DNA of 64,000 bases from Craspedostauros australis (Eukaryota; Bacillariophyta; Bacillariophyceae; Mastogloiales; Achnanthaceae). Shown piece after piece: positions 63,701 to 64,000 of this stretch. The translations under genes were made by a program, and so were the position numbers. The notes under the pieces were generated by a model. It saw nothing but the letters and a program-made list of their open reading frames with translations. It ran no database searches and was not told the DNA's origin. Numbering within the stretch: the stretch's first letter is position 1; each line of letters opens with the position of its first letter. The stretch spans positions 868,001-932,000 of the forward strand of contig JAMXDE010000011.1 of the NCBI GenBank assembly GCA_026770025.1, given 5' to 3'.

Positions 63701-64000
63701 CCTGGCACAGAAGAAGCACTCGTCCTACAAGCGCGATAGCTTTGCCAATCTGCTGGAAGCGTTGCGTCTGCTGGAGGTGAATTACCTCTCCATCGATAAG
63801 CATGCGGAGAACGCAGATGTCTTCATCTTTCACACTGGGGATTTCAACAGCACAGACCTGAAGGAGTTCCGAGCCTCGCTGACTCCGGCATCGATGGAGG
63901 CAATCCACATCGTCGATATCTCGTTGTCGCGGTACTGGAGACGCCCGAGCTGGCACGAATTCGACGATCCACACAAGTGGTACGTGTATCCCCTGTTCTC
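60798..64000 (+). CDS. Multi-domain glycosyltransferase: two fucosyltransferase-like modules plus GT15-like module (3' end missing)
   Basis: The frame is open from the ATG at 60798 to the window edge (1067 codons, incomplete). Residues 1-77 are basic and cytosolic; 78-97 (FAIFFFLFVMVGLVNVFIA) form a single signal anchor, giving type II Golgi topology. Two homologous modules follow. Module 1 (about 145-520) begins ACDGYDGVYHI, has NNLKPWVHLDN, HIRHSDK at about 369 and HHRTNTEILIEILALAKCQF. Module 2 (about 550-915) has ACDGYKGVLHI, NNLTPWVHLNG, HLRNSDK at about 773 and SHRTNTEVLVDIVAMSKCQF. The H-x-R-x-SDK and late TEV-LVDI motifs recall FUT8/NodZ (GT23) GDP-fucose sites. From about 962, RRNAIVFLAQKKHSSYKRDS and DVFIFHTGDF resemble Kre2/Mnt1 (GT15) mannosyltransferases. 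Donor and acceptor sugars are inference. Confidence 0.75.
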   Translation, partial: MNAIPTAGATSAKNNGGSLFRRTNRKAQHEGLVQPALPGGTHAASRDATTPTKESSNGGGNGRHRRRYGLFPRCNRSFAIFFFLFVMVGLVNVFIAHTGMNQIRADGLLRSMSSSFTLPSSLSSMPPASVAEIANQLTKLKSSTATNHACDGYDGVYHIRMGDKGGAAGTIFFQFVLGQIIYAERNNLKPWVHLDNVSYVIYDNEIHAAGDGVSFSMMDGMTVTWVDRPNGHWKDASPGRPVLEDGRELVQQNFHFDGTGVWGHYFEPVSDFVPGDASCRNKPLISMSLKQITPGIHGYSDWAPRCWRYQYLPDYITKPFIPLQEWLEPQRHLANDVLKRYIKLRPEIERKASEINPSCSMQNACLGLHIRHSDKAAGRRQIETSEFLPYATAFLRGGGKWIYLATDSSKVLDEIAKEWPQEVQERLRTIGSGIVRSSDFKAVFEIASHHRTNTEILIEILALAKCQFMVHGLSAVTETSVWINVDLHYTSVNLEDPDRRSAQHFAKLVADVLNGANATQLVHAERFSNWWRQSGIAPGRLNSPTTNKACDGYKGVLHIESVGKETAASGGFFVSVLNQLAFAEQNNLTPWVHLNGDSSRIYDAEFHGHTESARALVESMTDGLRVVARMHDSNHTMVYPSEIMQRDDVMPTARKVFSQTDGIWEYYFHPVSDFVPGDTSCDGKPIISLTADQVSLGLNAWSPSAIRAWRYDDVPEELWNPNSAVSQREWMSPMRLKAQRLVAKYFQFQPHIPNRAHEVNPVHDDCIPCLAVHLRNSDKSGAYRAKFPAKNMREYMEAFLEAGGETIYVAADSSISLEFIEQHFTARVRQAIRTQGPYVVRGSKFFGIHDLAGSHRTNTEVLVDIVAMSKCQFLLHGYSAVSEAAIYLNPALHANSINMEVGDEIMDVEEFSRTVGQLVKRPESKSCLTAEEQKMTLVKREQLLSRGAGNLTIHRHGDRPCRRNAIVFLAQKKHSSYKRDSFANLLEALRLLEVNYLSIDKHAENADVFIFHTGDFNSTDLKEFRASLTPASMEAIHIVDISLSRYWRRPSWHEFDDPHKWYVYPLF

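Noticed and set aside
1-64000. CRISPR arrays, bacterial operons or phage genes
   Set aside because: The tandem repeats lack unique spacers of CRISPR type, and spliced eukaryotic genes fill the window.
1-64000. tRNA, rRNA or snRNA genes
   Set aside because: Scanning intergenic DNA for B-box-like GGTTCRA sequences and cloverleaf ends gave nothing convincing; a tRNAscan/Infernal run would settle this.
1-64000. Reverse-transcriptase, integrase or capsid-bearing elements
   Set aside because: No such domains or long direct terminal repeats were seen; the mobile elements here are plain DNA transposons.

Overview
The window reads as nuclear DNA of a photosynthetic stramenopile, most likely a diatom. 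The grounds are: compact genes with short GT-AG introns (donors mostly GTAAGT, GTGAGT or GTACGT); A/C-rich leaders just before many start codons; a parvulin isomerase whose signal peptide ends in the ASAFAP-like S-N-A-F motif used for secondary red plastids; a heat-shock factor of the kind expanded in diatoms; and an apparent selenocysteine MsrA. I name no species.

Layout. 1-77: 3' end of mitochondrial ATP synthase gamma. 1-34.6 kb is a dense housekeeping block: THP3/LENG8-type SAC3 protein, NTF2-like protein, Sec62, IMP 5'-nucleotidase ISN1 (three exons), PIG-U, a MED8-like protein, cytoplasmic dynein intermediate chain, plastid parvulin, Sec-MsrA, Derlin, a ChaC-RCC1 fusion, a small secreted protein, mitochondrial Lon, then about 4 kb with no convincing gene, then an HSF. 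35.5-47.8 kb is an accessory island of two DNA transposons, each about 6 kb with terminal inverted repeats (TIRs) and a 4-bp target duplication, separated by only 253 bp. The first carries a spliced IS5/Harbinger-like transposase and a spliced 587-residue accessory protein. The second carries a very long ORF with a DDE/D-type core that I cannot place in a named superfamily. 48.4-64 kb is housekeeping again: TBCE, RPC1 (largest subunit of RNA polymerase III, four exons), a Cys-rich probably GPI-anchored protein, TSG101/VPS23, a 964-bp non-autonomous element, and a large multi-domain Golgi-type glycosyltransferase that runs off the right edge.

Functional links. Several genes serve the endomembrane system (Sec62, Derlin, PIG-U, the GPI-type protein, TSG101, the glycosyltransferase), but neighbours are mostly unrelated eukaryotic genes and I see no operon-like logic. 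Many gene pairs are divergent over about 0.5-1.4 kb or convergent.

Most noteworthy: the in-frame TGA at the catalytic position of MsrA, the ChaC-RCC1 fusion, the two transposons with apparently intact coding regions, and the two-FUT-like-plus-GT15-like enzyme. Exon boundaries were set by reading splice signals, frame and family similarity by eye; no alignment or expression data were available.
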